A stretch of 55,409 nt of DNA from JBQCEE01 sp051960575 (GCF_051960575.1 NZ_JBQCEE010000366.1:1-55409), one strand, 5' to 3'; counted from the first letter of the stretch, positions 23,268 to 31,762 are shown. Program-made: numbers and translations. Notes: generated from the sequence alone by a model not told the origin.

Positions 23268-23894
23268 GTCGACGATGTCGACGAAGGTGGCGAGGTCGAG
23301 CCCGTGCTCGGCGGCGAAGTGCGCGGCCTCGGCGAGCGCGGCGACGGTGACGACGAGGTAGTCGTTGACGGCGAGTTTCATGCGCAGCGCGTCGCCGGGC
23401 ACCGTGCCGCAGGTGAACGAGCGGCGGCACATGGGACGCAGCACCTCGGTGAGCCCGCCGACCTCGTCGGGCGGCCCGGCCCGCATCGCGACGAGTTCGC
23501 CGCGCTGGGCCGGCACGGTCGACCCGGAGACCGGCGCCTCGACGTAGACACCGCCCGCGGCCGTGACGTCGGCTGCGAGACGTTCGGCGTGCGCCGGCAT
23601 CGTCGTGCCCATGAACACCAGCGTGTGCCCGCGCGCCCTGGCGGCGAAGGCTGGGGTGCCGCGTCCGAGCACCTCGTCGACGGCGTGGTCGTCGGCGAGC
23701 ATCAGCAGCACCGTGCGGCAGCGGCCGACGACGTCGTCGACCGACGCCGCGACCTCGGCACCGGCGGCCGCCGCGGCGGCGGTGTTCGACCGGGTGCGGC
23801 TCCAGACGACCAGCGGCACGCCGCCCGCGAGCAGCCGGTCGACCATCGGCCGACCCATGTGCCCGAGCCCGAGGAAGCCGATCGGTGCGGTCAT
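22920..23894 (-). CDS. NAD(P)-dependent 3-hydroxyisobutyrate-dehydrogenase-like protein
   Basis: A beta-hydroxyacid dehydrogenase. The Rossmann motif is GFLGLGHMGRPMVDRLL at residues 6-22, the substrate-binding EAPVSGSTVPAQRGEL follows near 145, and the catalytic Lys lies in ALRMKLAVNDYLVV. The C-terminal helical domain contains LGSPIAAVKGAKL and HKNSSFVVRAAREHGIAAPL. The family usually ends about where GGEDMAAVVRALEQ occurs (near 23050). Here the frame continues 30 or more residues into the antisense of the permease gene. The substrate is not predictable from sequence, and related enzymes act on 3-hydroxyisobutyrate, tartronate semialdehyde or succinic semialdehyde. Confidence 0.88.
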   Translation of the reverse strand: MTAPIGFLGLGHMGRPMVDRLLAGGVPLVVWSRTRSNTAAAAAAGAEVAASVDDVVGRCRTVLLMLADDHAVDEVLGRGTPAFAARARGHTLVFMGTTMPAHAERLAADVTAAGGVYVEAPVSGSTVPAQRGELVAMRAGPPDEVGGLTEVLRPMCRRSFTCGTVPGDALRMKLAVNDYLVVTVAALAEAAHFAAEHGLDLATFVDIVDSGQLGSPIAAVKGAKLRDREFAAQAAIDDVHKNSSFVVRAAREHGIAAPLAAVADRLYAETSALGFGGEDMAAVVRALEQRTAQSRRGDAGQHTDDDDGAAEQFDGVGALAEQQP

Positions 23895-23946
23895 GCGCGC
23901 ATCATGACAGCTGACATAGTCGGCGCCAAGCGCCGCGTCGGGAGGA

Positions 23947-24291
23947 TCAGCCGGCCTCGAGCAGCTCGGCCGTGCGGGTCAGACGGAAGACGCGTCGCAG
24001 ACGGGCGTCGGCGGCCTCGACCTGCAGTCGGCGTCCGCGGGTGTGCAGCACGCGGCGGAACCCCGCCAGGGCGTGCGCGCCCGAGCTGTCGCAGAAGGTG
24101 AGCCCGCCGACGTCGATGCGCACGACGGCATCGTCGCGGGACAACGCGTCGTCGAGGACCGCCGACAGGGCCGGGACGCTGGCGAAGTCGAGCTCGCCGT
24201 GCAACCGAATCGTGTCCGGCGCCGTCGGGGAGACCGCGGTCGTGAAGTAGCTGATGTCGTGCTCGGTCGGGACGGTGGAGGGTTGCTGCAC
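23947..24291 (-). CDS. STAS-domain protein, anti-anti-sigma-factor-like
   Basis: A 114-aa single STAS domain. It has IRLHGELDFASVPALSAVLD, then VVRIDVGGLTFCDSSGAHAL, whose DSSG serine is the phosphorylation site in SpoIIAA/RsbV proteins, then FRRVLHTRGRRLQVEAADAR. In general-stress pathways such proteins sequester an anti-sigma kinase when unphosphorylated. No kinase or sigma gene is adjacent. GTG 24291 is chosen because GGAG lies 8 bases upstream; TTG 24345 would add 18 residues without a ribosome-binding site. Confidence 0.82.
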   Translation of the reverse strand: MQQPSTVPTEHDISYFTTAVSPTAPDTIRLHGELDFASVPALSAVLDDALSRDDAVVRIDVGGLTFCDSSGAHALAGFRRVLHTRGRRLQVEAADARLRRVFRLTRTAELLEAG

Positions 24292-24396
24292 GGTGGACGC
24301 TCCGGCGCTCGTGATGGAGGCCGTCTGCCACGCGACCGGCCGCAACCAGACCGGTGACGACCTGTCCAGTATGCGCCTCCGGCGGACCGGCGTCGT

Positions 24397-25770
24397 TCAT
24401 GACCGGACGTGGTCGCCCTCGGGGGTGTCGACGCCGACGCGACCGTCGGCGCGTCGGACCGTGAGCAGCAGCGCCGCGGTGGCGAGCGCGGCGGTCAGGA
24501 AGATGGCGCCCGCCGGCAGCGACGTGGGCCGGGTGACGTACGCCAGCATCGGCGCGACGGCGACCGGCAGCCACTGCCACCGCCCCGACATCGCGACCAG
24601 CGCCACGAGCAGGCCGCCGTACCAGCCGTAGGACGGCGTGGCCACCAGCAGGGCGACGCCGAACAGGTCTGCAGCGACCACCTCGGGTGGCGCCACGCGG
24701 GAACGCCGCCACGACCAGGCCGCGGCGGCCACCAGAGCCAGCGCGCCGACCGCCGTGTCGACCGGGTGCGGCAGCACCGCGCCGAGCAGCCGCAGCCGCG
24801 AGCCGGACGCGTAGCCCTCCTCGTGCAAATACCCCGGTAGGTAGCCGATGACCTGCGACCCCACCGCGGCGACGTGCGGCAGGTAGCCGAGCACACCGAC
24901 GGCGGCCGCGGCGCCCAACACGCGGCCCGGATGTCTGCGCAGCAGCGCCGGCAGCAGCAGCGCGGGGTAGAGCTTGGTCGCGACCGCGGCGCCCACCCAC
25001 AGCCCGGTGTGGACGGGGCGCCCGCGGCGGGCGCTGAGCAGGCCGCACACCGAGCACAGGCTCGCCGCCCAGTCGACGTGGGCGTTGTTGCCGTACTCGA
25101 TGACGACGAGCGGGCACCAGGCCCACGCGGCCAGCCGCCATGCGGGCCATGAAAGGCGAACCGCTTCGCGCGCGATCAGCACGGACACGAGCGTCGTCCC
25201 GAGCGCCGCCGCGACCTGGAACGGCAGCACCCCGCCGTGGCCGCCGAAGGACAGCAGCCGGACGAGATCGAAGATGCCCTGGCCGACCGGGGGATAGACG
25301 GTGTGCACGAGCGGGCGGTTGATCGCGGTGCAGCCGTCCGGGATCGTCCAGGTGCAGGCGGAGTGCGGTCCGAACAGGAGGTCGATCCGCAGCGATCGCA
25401 GCTGTGCCGCTGCCGGCGCGTACCGGTAGGGGTCGACGCCGTGGAACTGGACGAGCCCGTCCCAGATGTAGCGGTAGACGTCGTCGGAGGTGCTGAGGCG
25501 TCCGGTGATCGCGAGCAGTTGCAGGGCCGCGCCGCCGAGCACGGTCGCGCGCGCGACGGCCGCTGTGGTGGCGACCCGTGCGCGGGCCAGCACCACGAGC
25601 AGGCCCGCGTACAGGACGAGGGCGGCGACCGTGAGCACGATCGGCGTCCACCTGTGCTGCGGAACGCGCAGCAGCACGCCGGTCAGCACGGCGTCGGCGG
25701 CGAGCAGGCCGCCGACGAGCGCGGACGCCGACACCGGTCGGGCTCGTGTCGGCTCGGCGGTCTCAGTCAT
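24397..25770 (-). CDS. GT87-like polyprenol-phosphate-dependent mannosyltransferase
   Basis: A 457-aa multi-spanning GT-C glycosyltransferase with about 12 hydrophobic helices. The first extracytoplasmic loop holds RLSTSDDVYRYIWDGLVQ and then GVDPYRYAPAA, the Asp-rich signature of this class. Other landmarks are NRPLVHTVYPPVGQGIFDL and GAAVATKLYPALLLPALLRR. It probably transfers mannose or another sugar from a polyprenyl phosphate donor outside the membrane. The start ATG 25770 overlaps the stop of the epimerase gene by 8 bases, so the two are translationally coupled. Confidence 0.85.
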   Translation of the reverse strand: MTETAEPTRARPVSASALVGGLLAADAVLTGVLLRVPQHRWTPIVLTVAALVLYAGLLVVLARARVATTAAVARATVLGGAALQLLAITGRLSTSDDVYRYIWDGLVQFHGVDPYRYAPAAAQLRSLRIDLLFGPHSACTWTIPDGCTAINRPLVHTVYPPVGQGIFDLVRLLSFGGHGGVLPFQVAAALGTTLVSVLIAREAVRLSWPAWRLAAWAWCPLVVIEYGNNAHVDWAASLCSVCGLLSARRGRPVHTGLWVGAAVATKLYPALLLPALLRRHPGRVLGAAAAVGVLGYLPHVAAVGSQVIGYLPGYLHEEGYASGSRLRLLGAVLPHPVDTAVGALALVAAAAWSWRRSRVAPPEVVAADLFGVALLVATPSYGWYGGLLVALVAMSGRWQWLPVAVAPMLAYVTRPTSLPAGAIFLTAALATAALLLTVRRADGRVGVDTPEGDHVRS

Positions 25771-26791
25771 GCGCGAGTTCGCCGACGCCCTCGGCGAACC
25801 CGACGCGGGCCTCCCAGGCGAGCGCGGTGCGCGCACGGGTCGAGTCGGCTGTCACGTGCCGCACGTCGCCGAGCCGGTAGTCGCCCGTGACGACCGGCTC
25901 CGGGCCGTGCACGGCGCTGCTCAGCGCCAGGGCCAGGTCGCCCACGGTGCGCGGCGTGCCCGAGCCGATGTTGAACACCTGCGCGCCGTCGCCCTGGTGG
26001 TCGAGTGCGGCGACCGTGGCTGCGGCGACGTCCCTGACGTGGACGAAGTCGCGCCGCTGGGCCCCGTCCTCGTGCACGCGCGGCGGTTCGCCCCGTCGCA
26101 GGGACGAGAGGAAGATCGCGGCCACGCCGGCGTACGGGGTGTCGCGTGGCAGACCGGGTCCGTACACGTTGTGGTAGCGCAGCGACGTCACGGCCGACCC
26201 TGTCGTGCGTGACCAGACCTCGGCGAGCTGTTCCTGACCGAGCTTGCTGACCGCGTAGGCGTTGCGCGGGTCGGTGACGGCGTCCTCGGTCACGAGCGCG
26301 GGTTCGAGGAACCGCCCGCAGTGCGGGCAGGGCGGTTCGAACCGGCCGGCCGCCAGGTCCGTCTCGCGACGCGGCGCCGGGCGGACAGCCCCGTGCTCGG
26401 CGCAGCGAGCCAGTCCCTCGCCGTAGACGACCATCGAACTCGCCTGCACCAGCCGCCGGACGCCGGCCTGCGCCATCGCGGCGAGCAGCACCGCGGTGCC
26501 GTGGACGTTCGAGTCGGCGTAGTCCGGCAGGTCGTCGATGGCGACACCGAGCCCGACCTTGGCCGCGAGGTGCACGACCGCGTCGACACCGTCGAGCGCG
26601 GCGTCCACCGCGCCGCGGTCGCGGACGTCGGCGACACGGAGGTCGGGCAGGCCGCGTCCGCCGGTGCGGCCGTCGCGATGGACGTCCGGTCGCAGCGAGT
26701 CCAGCACACGGACCTCGTGGCCGCTCGCCGTCAGGGATGCGAGGACGTGACGGCCGATGAAGCCGGCCCCGCCGGTCAGCAGGACGTGCAT
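25763..26791 (-). CDS. NAD-dependent sugar-nucleotide epimerase (dTDP-L-rhamnose 4-epimerase-like)
   Basis: A 342-aa extended SDR enzyme. The NAD motif is LLTGGAGFIGRHVL (residues 4-17), the catalytic pair lies in YAVSKLGQEQL (YxxxK), and QASSMVVYGEG supplies the Ser/Thr. An insertion around residue 170 with CPHCGRFLEPALVTEDAVTD and RYHNVYGPGLPRDTPYAGVA matches proteins annotated as dTDP-L-rhamnose 4-epimerase (dTDP-6-deoxy-L-talose formation). The exact substrate remains inference. It is first in a two-gene unit with a GT87-like transferase, which could use or modify the same glycan. Confidence 0.88.
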   Translation of the reverse strand: MHVLLTGGAGFIGRHVLASLTASGHEVRVLDSLRPDVHRDGRTGGRGLPDLRVADVRDRGAVDAALDGVDAVVHLAAKVGLGVAIDDLPDYADSNVHGTAVLLAAMAQAGVRRLVQASSMVVYGEGLARCAEHGAVRPAPRRETDLAAGRFEPPCPHCGRFLEPALVTEDAVTDPRNAYAVSKLGQEQLAEVWSRTTGSAVTSLRYHNVYGPGLPRDTPYAGVAAIFLSSLRRGEPPRVHEDGAQRRDFVHVRDVAAATVAALDHQGDGAQVFNIGSGTPRTVGDLALALSSAVHGPEPVVTGDYRLGDVRHVTADSTRARTALAWEARVGFAEGVGELAHD

Positions 26792-26867
26792 GTCGGCCGC
26801 GTGGTCACGGATCCTTCGTACCGGCTCGAGGGCCGCTGCGGCGCGGGGCGACCGCGTCCGTCCGAAG

Positions 26868-26910
26868 TTCGTAACAATTGCGTCCGGGCAGCCGCCCTAG
26901 CGTCGGCCCA
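26868..26910 (+). promoter_or_regulatory. Shared-layout promoter A (beta-propeller lipoprotein gene)
   Basis: TTCGTAA (26868-26874) lies 43 bases before ATG 26911. TAGCGT (26898-26903) occupies -13 to -8, so the mRNA should be leaderless. The -35 position (26875-26880, CAATTG) is poor, which points to an activator or an alternative sigma factor. The layout repeats at 28159 and, inverted, at 31762. Confidence 0.7.
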
Positions 26911-28149
26911 ATGTTCCTCCACATGCGTTGTACCCGCCTGCTGCCGCTGCTCGCGGCCGCCGCGTCGTCCCTGCTCGTGCTGAGCGCCTGCAGCAGCGAC
27001 ACCCCCGTCGGCCTCCAACGGGCCAGTGGCCCGATCAGTGCCGGACTGCCCGGGGTCGGCACCCTGCCGCCGCCCGCGAGCGCGTGGCCCGAAGCCGGTC
27101 ACGACGCCCGGTACTCGTCGGCGACCACCGCCGTCGGACCCGCGACTGCGCATGTCCGCTGGACGAAACGGCTCGGGGGCCCGATCACGCCCGGGCCGGT
27201 GATCGGCATCGACGGCTCGGTGCTCGTCGCGGTCGACACCGGCACCCTCTCGGCCCTCGACCCGCGCGACGGCAGCGTGCGCTGGTCGTACGCGGCCGGC
27301 GGCAGCTACGGCACCGGTGATCTGTCGACGAGCCCGGCCGTGCTCGCCGACGGCGAGATCCTCTGGCCCGGCCCGCACGACACGCTGTACGCCCTCTCCG
27401 CGTCCGGCAGGCTCCTCTGGACGCAGCGGTTCGACGGCCAGGTGCTCTCGCCCGCGATCGGCGGCGCGCACCGCGTCTACGTCGCCGACATGGCCGGGCA
27501 GCTCTCGGCGCTCGAGGTGCTGCCGAACTCGCACCGGCTCGTCTGGACGGTGTCCTTCGGCGGCACCGACTTCTCGAGCCCGAGCATCGCGCCCGACGGC
27601 ACCGTCTACACCGGTTCCGACAACGACCTCATCGCCGTGCGCGACCTCGGCCCGCACGGCAGCGTCGTCTGGCGCTTCCACACGGCGAAGCAGGTCGAGG
27701 TGTCGAACCCGGTCGCGCCCGACGGCACCGTCGTGCTCGGGACGAACAACGCCGACGAGTACGGCATCCGCGCCGACGGCATGGTCGCGTGGCGGCTGCC
27801 GATCGGCGACAACACGTACTCGTCGGCGATCGCCCGCTCGGACGGGCTCGCCTACTACGGTGACAACAGCGCGCGGCTGCGCGTGGTCGACACCACGACC
27901 GGGCGGCTCGTGCACCTGCTGCAACCGCACACCCGGTCGCACGACTCGATCTGGAGCGAGCCGATCGTCGACGCCCACGGCTCGATCTACTGGGCCACGA
28001 CCGGGGGGAACGTCTATGGCGTCACGGCGTCGGGGCAACCGATGTGGCAGGCACAGGTGGACGGGGCGGTCGACGACTACCCCGCACTCGGCGCCGACGG
28101 CACGCTCTACATCGGCACCTCGAACGGCACCCTCACCGCCTTCGGGTGA
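26911..28149 (+). CDS. PQQ-type beta-propeller lipoprotein
   Basis: A 412-aa exported protein. The lipoprotein signal ends LVLSAC (Cys near residue 27). A short linker is followed by repeated blades of about 40-45 residues with the signature Asp-Gly-(S/T)-(V/L) and a WSY/WRF/WRL strand (IDGSVLVAVDTGTLSALDP, DGTVYTGSDNDLIAVRD, ADGTLYIGTSNGTLTAFG). There is no Cys-Cys or Trp motif of catalytic PQQ dehydrogenases, so it is more likely a BamB-like scaffold or binding protein than an enzyme. It precedes the membrane Mo-oxidoreductase. The ATG start fits a leaderless promoter. Confidence 0.88.
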   Translation: MFLHMRCTRLLPLLAAAASSLLVLSACSSDTPVGLQRASGPISAGLPGVGTLPPPASAWPEAGHDARYSSATTAVGPATAHVRWTKRLGGPITPGPVIGIDGSVLVAVDTGTLSALDPRDGSVRWSYAAGGSYGTGDLSTSPAVLADGEILWPGPHDTLYALSASGRLLWTQRFDGQVLSPAIGGAHRVYVADMAGQLSALEVLPNSHRLVWTVSFGGTDFSSPSIAPDGTVYTGSDNDLIAVRDLGPHGSVVWRFHTAKQVEVSNPVAPDGTVVLGTNNADEYGIRADGMVAWRLPIGDNTYSSAIARSDGLAYYGDNSARLRVVDTTTGRLVHLLQPHTRSHDSIWSEPIVDAHGSIYWATTGGNVYGVTASGQPMWQAQVDGAVDDYPALGADGTLYIGTSNGTLTAFG

Positions 28150-28158
28150 GTTCCGAGG

Positions 28159-28201
28159 CTCGTAAGGATTGCCGCGGGACGCCGCCGGAACACTCGGCAG
28201 C
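28159..28201 (+). promoter_or_regulatory. Shared-layout promoter B (Mo-oxidoreductase gene)
   Basis: CTCGTAA (28159-28165) lies exactly 43 bases before GTG 28202. AACACT (28189-28194) occupies -13 to -8. The segment after the box, GGATTG, resembles CAATTG of promoter A. The -10 is the least conserved of the three. Confidence 0.55.
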
Positions 28202-29380
28202 GTGAGGATCCGCTCCGCGCTGACGAGCCTGCCGAAGCCCCGACTGCCGGAACAGCCGCCCGCGCTCTGGCCGCGCTTCCGCAACCCGGCGCACACGCCG
28301 GCCGTGGCGGCGCGGGTCGGGCGAGTGCTCGGCATCTGCTTCGGCATCTGCTTCGTCACCGGGCTGCTGAGCCGCTACCAGTACCGACCGTGGTCGTGGC
28401 TGCCCGAACCGGCGACGCCGGTCTGGGGCTACCGGCTGACGCAGGGCGTGCACGTCATCACCGGCATCGCGGCGATCCCGTTGCTGCTCGTCAAGCTGTG
28501 GACGGTCTACCCGCGCCTGTTCGTCTGGCCGCCGGTGCGCAACGTCGTCCACGCGCTCGAGCGGGCGTCGGTCGCCGTCCTCGTCGCCACGAGCCTGCTG
28601 CAACTGACCACCGGCTTCCTCGACGTCGTCGAGTGGTATCCGTGGCAGTGGGACTTCGTCCTCGTCCATCGCGAGCTCGCCTTCGTCGCGATCGGCGCGC
28701 TGCTCGTGCACATCGCCGTGCAACTGCCGGTGATCCGCGAGGCGCTCGCCGCGCCGCTCGCGGCCGAAGTGACCCCGCTCGAGTCGCCGGCGCAGGGGAT
28801 CGGCAGACGCGGCCTGCTCGTCGCAGTCGGCATGGCGACCGGCACGGTCGTGCTCACCACGGCCGGTCAGACCGTGTCGCCCCTGCGGGGGGTGGCCTTG
28901 CTGGCGCCGCGACGTCCTGAACGTGGACCGTCCGGCGTGCCGATCAACAAGACCGCCGCCCAGGCCGGCGTGCTGGACGCCGCGGCCGACCCGTCATGGC
29001 GGCTCACCGTGCGCGGGCGCACCCGGGCGGAGTACACCCTCGCCCGGTTCGAGGCGCTGCCGGCGACGACACGCGTGCTGCCGATGGCCTGTGTCGAGGG
29101 CTGGAGCGTCTCGGCGACATGGACCGGACCGCGCCTGCTCGACCTCGTCCGTGCGGTCGGTGGCACGGCCGACTCCGCCGTCCGCGTGACCTCCCTCGAA
29201 CGGTCGGGCTCGTACCGCACGTCGATCGTCGACGGACCGCAACTCGCGCATGCCCTGCTCGCGACCCACCTCAACGGAGACCGACTCACGATGGACCACG
29301 GTTACCCGGTGCGCCTCATCGCGCCCGACCGCGCAGGCGTGCTCAACACCAAGTGGATCACCGACATCGAGGTGCTCTGA
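28202..29380 (+). CDS. Membrane cytochrome b561-like/molybdopterin oxidoreductase fusion
   Basis: A 392-aa two-part protein. Residues 30-200 hold four or more membrane helices with regularly placed His (VHVITGIAAIPLLLVKLW, VLVHRELAFVAIGALLVHIA), suggesting heme b ligands. A single helix and linker follow. Residues 250-392 form a sulfite-oxidase-type Mo-cofactor domain with LPMACVEGWSVSATWTGPRL, where the Cys would ligate Mo, and HGYPVRLIAPDRAGVLNTKW. It probably exchanges electrons between an extracytoplasmic substrate and the quinone pool. GTG 28202 gives the 43-base promoter spacing shared with two other genes. Confidence 0.85.
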   Translation: MRIRSALTSLPKPRLPEQPPALWPRFRNPAHTPAVAARVGRVLGICFGICFVTGLLSRYQYRPWSWLPEPATPVWGYRLTQGVHVITGIAAIPLLLVKLWTVYPRLFVWPPVRNVVHALERASVAVLVATSLLQLTTGFLDVVEWYPWQWDFVLVHRELAFVAIGALLVHIAVQLPVIREALAAPLAAEVTPLESPAQGIGRRGLLVAVGMATGTVVLTTAGQTVSPLRGVALLAPRRPERGPSGVPINKTAAQAGVLDAAADPSWRLTVRGRTRAEYTLARFEALPATTRVLPMACVEGWSVSATWTGPRLLDLVRAVGGTADSAVRVTSLERSGSYRTSIVDGPQLAHALLATHLNGDRLTMDHGYPVRLIAPDRAGVLNTKWITDIEVL

Positions 29381-29847
29381 TGCCGCTGCGTGTGCTGCTC
29401 GCCGTCGCCGGTGGCGGGCTCGCCGTGTACGGCGTCATCCGACTGCTCGCCGACGTCACGGCGTCACAACCGTTGTGGTTGCTGGTCTGGCTCGCCGGTG
29501 CGCTGATCGTGCACGACGGCGTGATCGCACCCCTGACGCTCGGCCTCGGTGGGTTGCTCGCGCGCGTGCTGCCGACCAGGGGACTGCGCTCGGTGCAGTT
29601 CGCGCTGGTCTGGATCGGGCTCATGGCTGCTGTCGCCCTGCCGCTCATCGTCCGGCGGGGCAGTCAGCCCGCGGTCAAGGCGCTGGACGACCAGGACTAC
29701 CTCGCGAACCTCGCGCTGCTCGCCGTCGTCGCAACAGGTGTTGCAATCCTGGGTTACACCGTGGAAAGCCTGCGTGGTCGGCGAGGTCAGCGGGAGACGG
29801 CGACGAACGCGCGACCGTCCACCCGCCACGAGTCGGCGGACGAGTAG
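29380..29847 (+). CDS. Small membrane protein, hypothetical
   Basis: A 155-aa protein with about four hydrophobic segments (residues 3-23, 30-52, 70-90 and 106-124) and a basic hydrophilic tail. I do not recognise a named family. ATG 29380 shares its A with the TGA stop of the Mo-oxidoreductase (TGATG), so the two are translated together and it may be an accessory membrane subunit. The last 20 codons overlap the end of the convergent methyltransferase gene by 61 bases. Confidence 0.75.
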   Translation: MPLRVLLAVAGGGLAVYGVIRLLADVTASQPLWLLVWLAGALIVHDGVIAPLTLGLGGLLARVLPTRGLRSVQFALVWIGLMAAVALPLIVRRGSQPAVKALDDQDYLANLALLAVVATGVAILGYTVESLRGRRGQRETATNARPSTRHESADE

Positions 29848-30416
29848 CCGGTCTCCTGGGCGAGCATGACGGCGGCGGCAGTCCCGACGCGGGCCCACGC
29901 GAACCGCTCACCGGCCCCGGCCCGACCGTGCAACCGCGCGGTGAACTGCTCCATCCCCTCGAGGTCGGGTGCGGTCTCGATCAGCAGCTGCCCGTCGGGG
30001 GCGAGCACGTCCCGCAACCGGCGCAGCAGCCGGCCCGGGTCGCCGTTGATCCCCACGTTGCCGTCCATGAGCAGGACGGTGTCCCAGCGCCCCTCGAGGG
30101 GCAGCGTCGCGAAGACGTCGCGCCGCAGCGCCAACCCGCCGCCGCGCAGGGAGATGTCGATGGCGGCGTGCGCGATGTCCACGCCGAGCACCAGGTGGCC
30201 GCGGCGCGCCAGTGCGATGACGAAGCGCCCCGGGCCGCAGCCGACGTCGAGCGACGCGCCGCGGCAGCGGTCGAGCACGCTGCGATCCGCGGCGTCGGGT
30301 GCACCGAGCCAGCGGGCGACGTCCATGTCGAGCGACCGTCCGTCGGCCGTGCTCATCGTCAACTCGCCCGCGCTGACCAGCGCGTGCTCGTAGACCGCCA
30401 ACGCCTGCGCCTGCAT
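29787..30416 (-). CDS. Class I SAM-dependent methyltransferase
   Basis: A 209-aa methyltransferase. The SAM-binding motif is ASLDVGCGPGRFVIAL near residue 53, followed by LGVDIAHAAIDIS (acidic end of strand 2), then DTVLLMDGNVGINGDP and LLRRLRDVLAPDGQLLIETA. The acceptor is unknown. It is third in a minus-strand unit after the GT2 and DUF2064 genes, with its ATG sharing a base with the DUF2064 stop (TGATG at 30414-30418). The neighbourhood suggests modification of a glycan or lipid carrier. Confidence 0.88.
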   Translation of the reverse strand: MQAQALAVYEHALVSAGELTMSTADGRSLDMDVARWLGAPDAADRSVLDRCRGASLDVGCGPGRFVIALARRGHLVLGVDIAHAAIDISLRGGGLALRRDVFATLPLEGRWDTVLLMDGNVGINGDPGRLLRRLRDVLAPDGQLLIETAPDLEGMEQFTARLHGRAGAGERFAWARVGTAAAVMLAQETGYSSADSWRVDGRAFVAVSR

Positions 30417-31057
30417 CACGCGACCCGGACGGCGTCGAGCGCGGTGAGCGTCGCGGCGAACCCGGTGTGCGGGGCGAGGTCGGCGACGGCGCGCGCGGTG
30501 GGCGCGGTGTCGACGTCGGCGAGCACGTCGAGCAACTGCACGCGCAGGCCCAGGTCGTGCAAGCGACGCAACTGCGTGCTGCCGGTGTCCGAGCGCGACA
30601 TCGGCACCCCGGTGACGGCGGCGCGGGCCACCCTCGGGTCGCGGAACCCGATGGCCCAGTAGCCGCCGTCGACCGCGAGCCCCAGGCAGGCGTCCGCGGC
30701 CCCGTGGTCGAACGCCGCGATGTGTGCGGGCGTGAGCTGCGGCGTGTCCATGCCCACGAGCAGCGCGGGCGCCGCCGGCACCGCGTCGAAGGCGGCGACG
30801 AGCCGGACGTCGAGGTCGCCGGACGGTTGACGCGCCAGCCGCCAGCCCGGCCGCAGCCAGCCGTCCTCGGCACCGTCGAAGGCGAGCAGCCGCCGCCGCG
30901 GTCGCGCCCGTTCGATCGCGTCCAACGTGTCGGTCAGCGCCGCGGCGGCGAGCGCCGCCGCCTGGTCGCTGGTGAACGGCGGTGTCAGTCGCGTCTTGAC
31001 GCGTCCCGGCACCGGCCGCTTGGCGAGGACGATGACGGTCGACGGCCGGGCGCTCAC
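30416..31057 (-). CDS. DUF2064/TIGR04282-family glycosyltransferase-like protein
   Basis: A 213-aa GT-A-fold protein. It has STVIVLAKRPVPGRVKTRLT at the N-terminus, the family nucleotide-binding signature, then ALLVGMDTPQLTPAHIAAF with the Asp of the DxD-like site and GLAVDGGYWAIGF. The family includes proteins annotated as arsenosugar glycosyltransferases, but arsenic-linked genes are absent here, so that name should not be transferred. It overlaps the GT2 gene by 4 bases and the methyltransferase by 1. Confidence 0.88.
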   Translation of the reverse strand: MSARPSTVIVLAKRPVPGRVKTRLTPPFTSDQAAALAAAALTDTLDAIERARPRRRLLAFDGAEDGWLRPGWRLARQPSGDLDVRLVAAFDAVPAAPALLVGMDTPQLTPAHIAAFDHGAADACLGLAVDGGYWAIGFRDPRVARAAVTGVPMSRSDTGSTQLRRLHDLGLRVQLLDVLADVDTAPTARAVADLAPHTGFAATLTALDAVRVA

Positions 31058-31719
31058 GACGCGAGCGCCCGGCGGGCGTCGCGCACGGCGGTGAGGGCGC
31101 CACGGGCGGTACCGGTCACCTTCGAACTGCCGCGCCGCGGGTGGTACGACACATCCGCCTGGACGATGCGCCAGCCTTCGTCGGCGGCGCGCACCACCGT
31201 CTGCACCGGGTACCCGCTGCGCCGGTCACGAACGTCGAGGTCGAGCAGGTCGCGGCGTCGCGCGACCCGCAGCGGGCCCACGTCACGCAACCGGGTGAGC
31301 CCGGTGCGGGCGCGCACCTGCCGCGCGAGCTCGCGGTTCGCGATGCGGGCCCCGACCGGGAAGGCGCCGCGCTGTGAGCCGACGCGGCGGCCGATGACGA
31401 GGTCGGCGCCAGGGGCGCCCGCCGCCGGCGCGAGCATCGCGGCCAGTTGCGGTGCATCGCGCGGGTCGAGCGTGGCATCGCAGTCGCAGAAGGCGACGAT
31501 GTCGGCCGTCGCGGCGAGCAGCCCGGCGTGGCAGGCGGCGCCGTACCCCTGCTGGGCGCACTCGACCACCGTCGCCCCGAGCGATCGGGCGAGCTCGCCC
31601 GAGCCGTCGTTCGAGTTGTTGTCGACGACGATCGCGCGCAGCGAGCCGCCGAACCGACCCAGCACCCAGGGCAGTGCGGCAACCTCGTTCCAGCACGGCA
31701 GGACGACGTCGAGTTCCAC
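31054..31719 (-). CDS. Family 2 glycosyltransferase
   Basis: A 221-aa GT2 transferase. It begins with MELDVVLPCWNEVAALPWVL, then IVVDNNSNDGSGELARSLGA, AQQGYGAACHAGLLAATADI and the DxD-type site FCDCDATLD. There is no C-terminal membrane helix, unlike dolichol-phosphate mannosyltransferases. The GTG start at 31719 is supported by a leaderless promoter shared in layout with two genes of the same cluster. It is first of a tightly overlapping three-gene unit with the DUF2064 and methyltransferase genes. The probable role is assembly of an envelope or secreted glycan. Confidence 0.9.
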   Translation of the reverse strand: MELDVVLPCWNEVAALPWVLGRFGGSLRAIVVDNNSNDGSGELARSLGATVVECAQQGYGAACHAGLLAATADIVAFCDCDATLDPRDAPQLAAMLAPAAGAPGADLVIGRRVGSQRGAFPVGARIANRELARQVRARTGLTRLRDVGPLRVARRRDLLDLDVRDRRSGYPVQTVVRAADEGWRIVQADVSYHPRRGSSKVTGTARGALTAVRDARRALAS

Positions 31720-31762
31720 CCCGCCGACGCTAGGGGCGGGCCGTCCTGCGACTTCTTACGAA
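31720..31762 (-). promoter_or_regulatory. Shared-layout promoter C (GT2 operon)
   Basis: On the minus strand TTCGTAA (31762-31756) begins exactly 43 bases before GTG 31719, and TAGCGT (31732-31727) occupies -13 to -8. The 11 bases CTAGCGTCGGC are identical to promoter A at the same distance. On the opposite strand the box is part of CTTCTTACGAAG, which lies 60-70 bases before the response-regulator start. Confidence 0.7.

Noticed and set aside
30416..31057. Arsenosugar biosynthesis based on the DUF2064/TIGR04282 name
   Set aside because: There are no ars genes or radical-SAM arsenosugar genes nearby. The family name does not prove the function.
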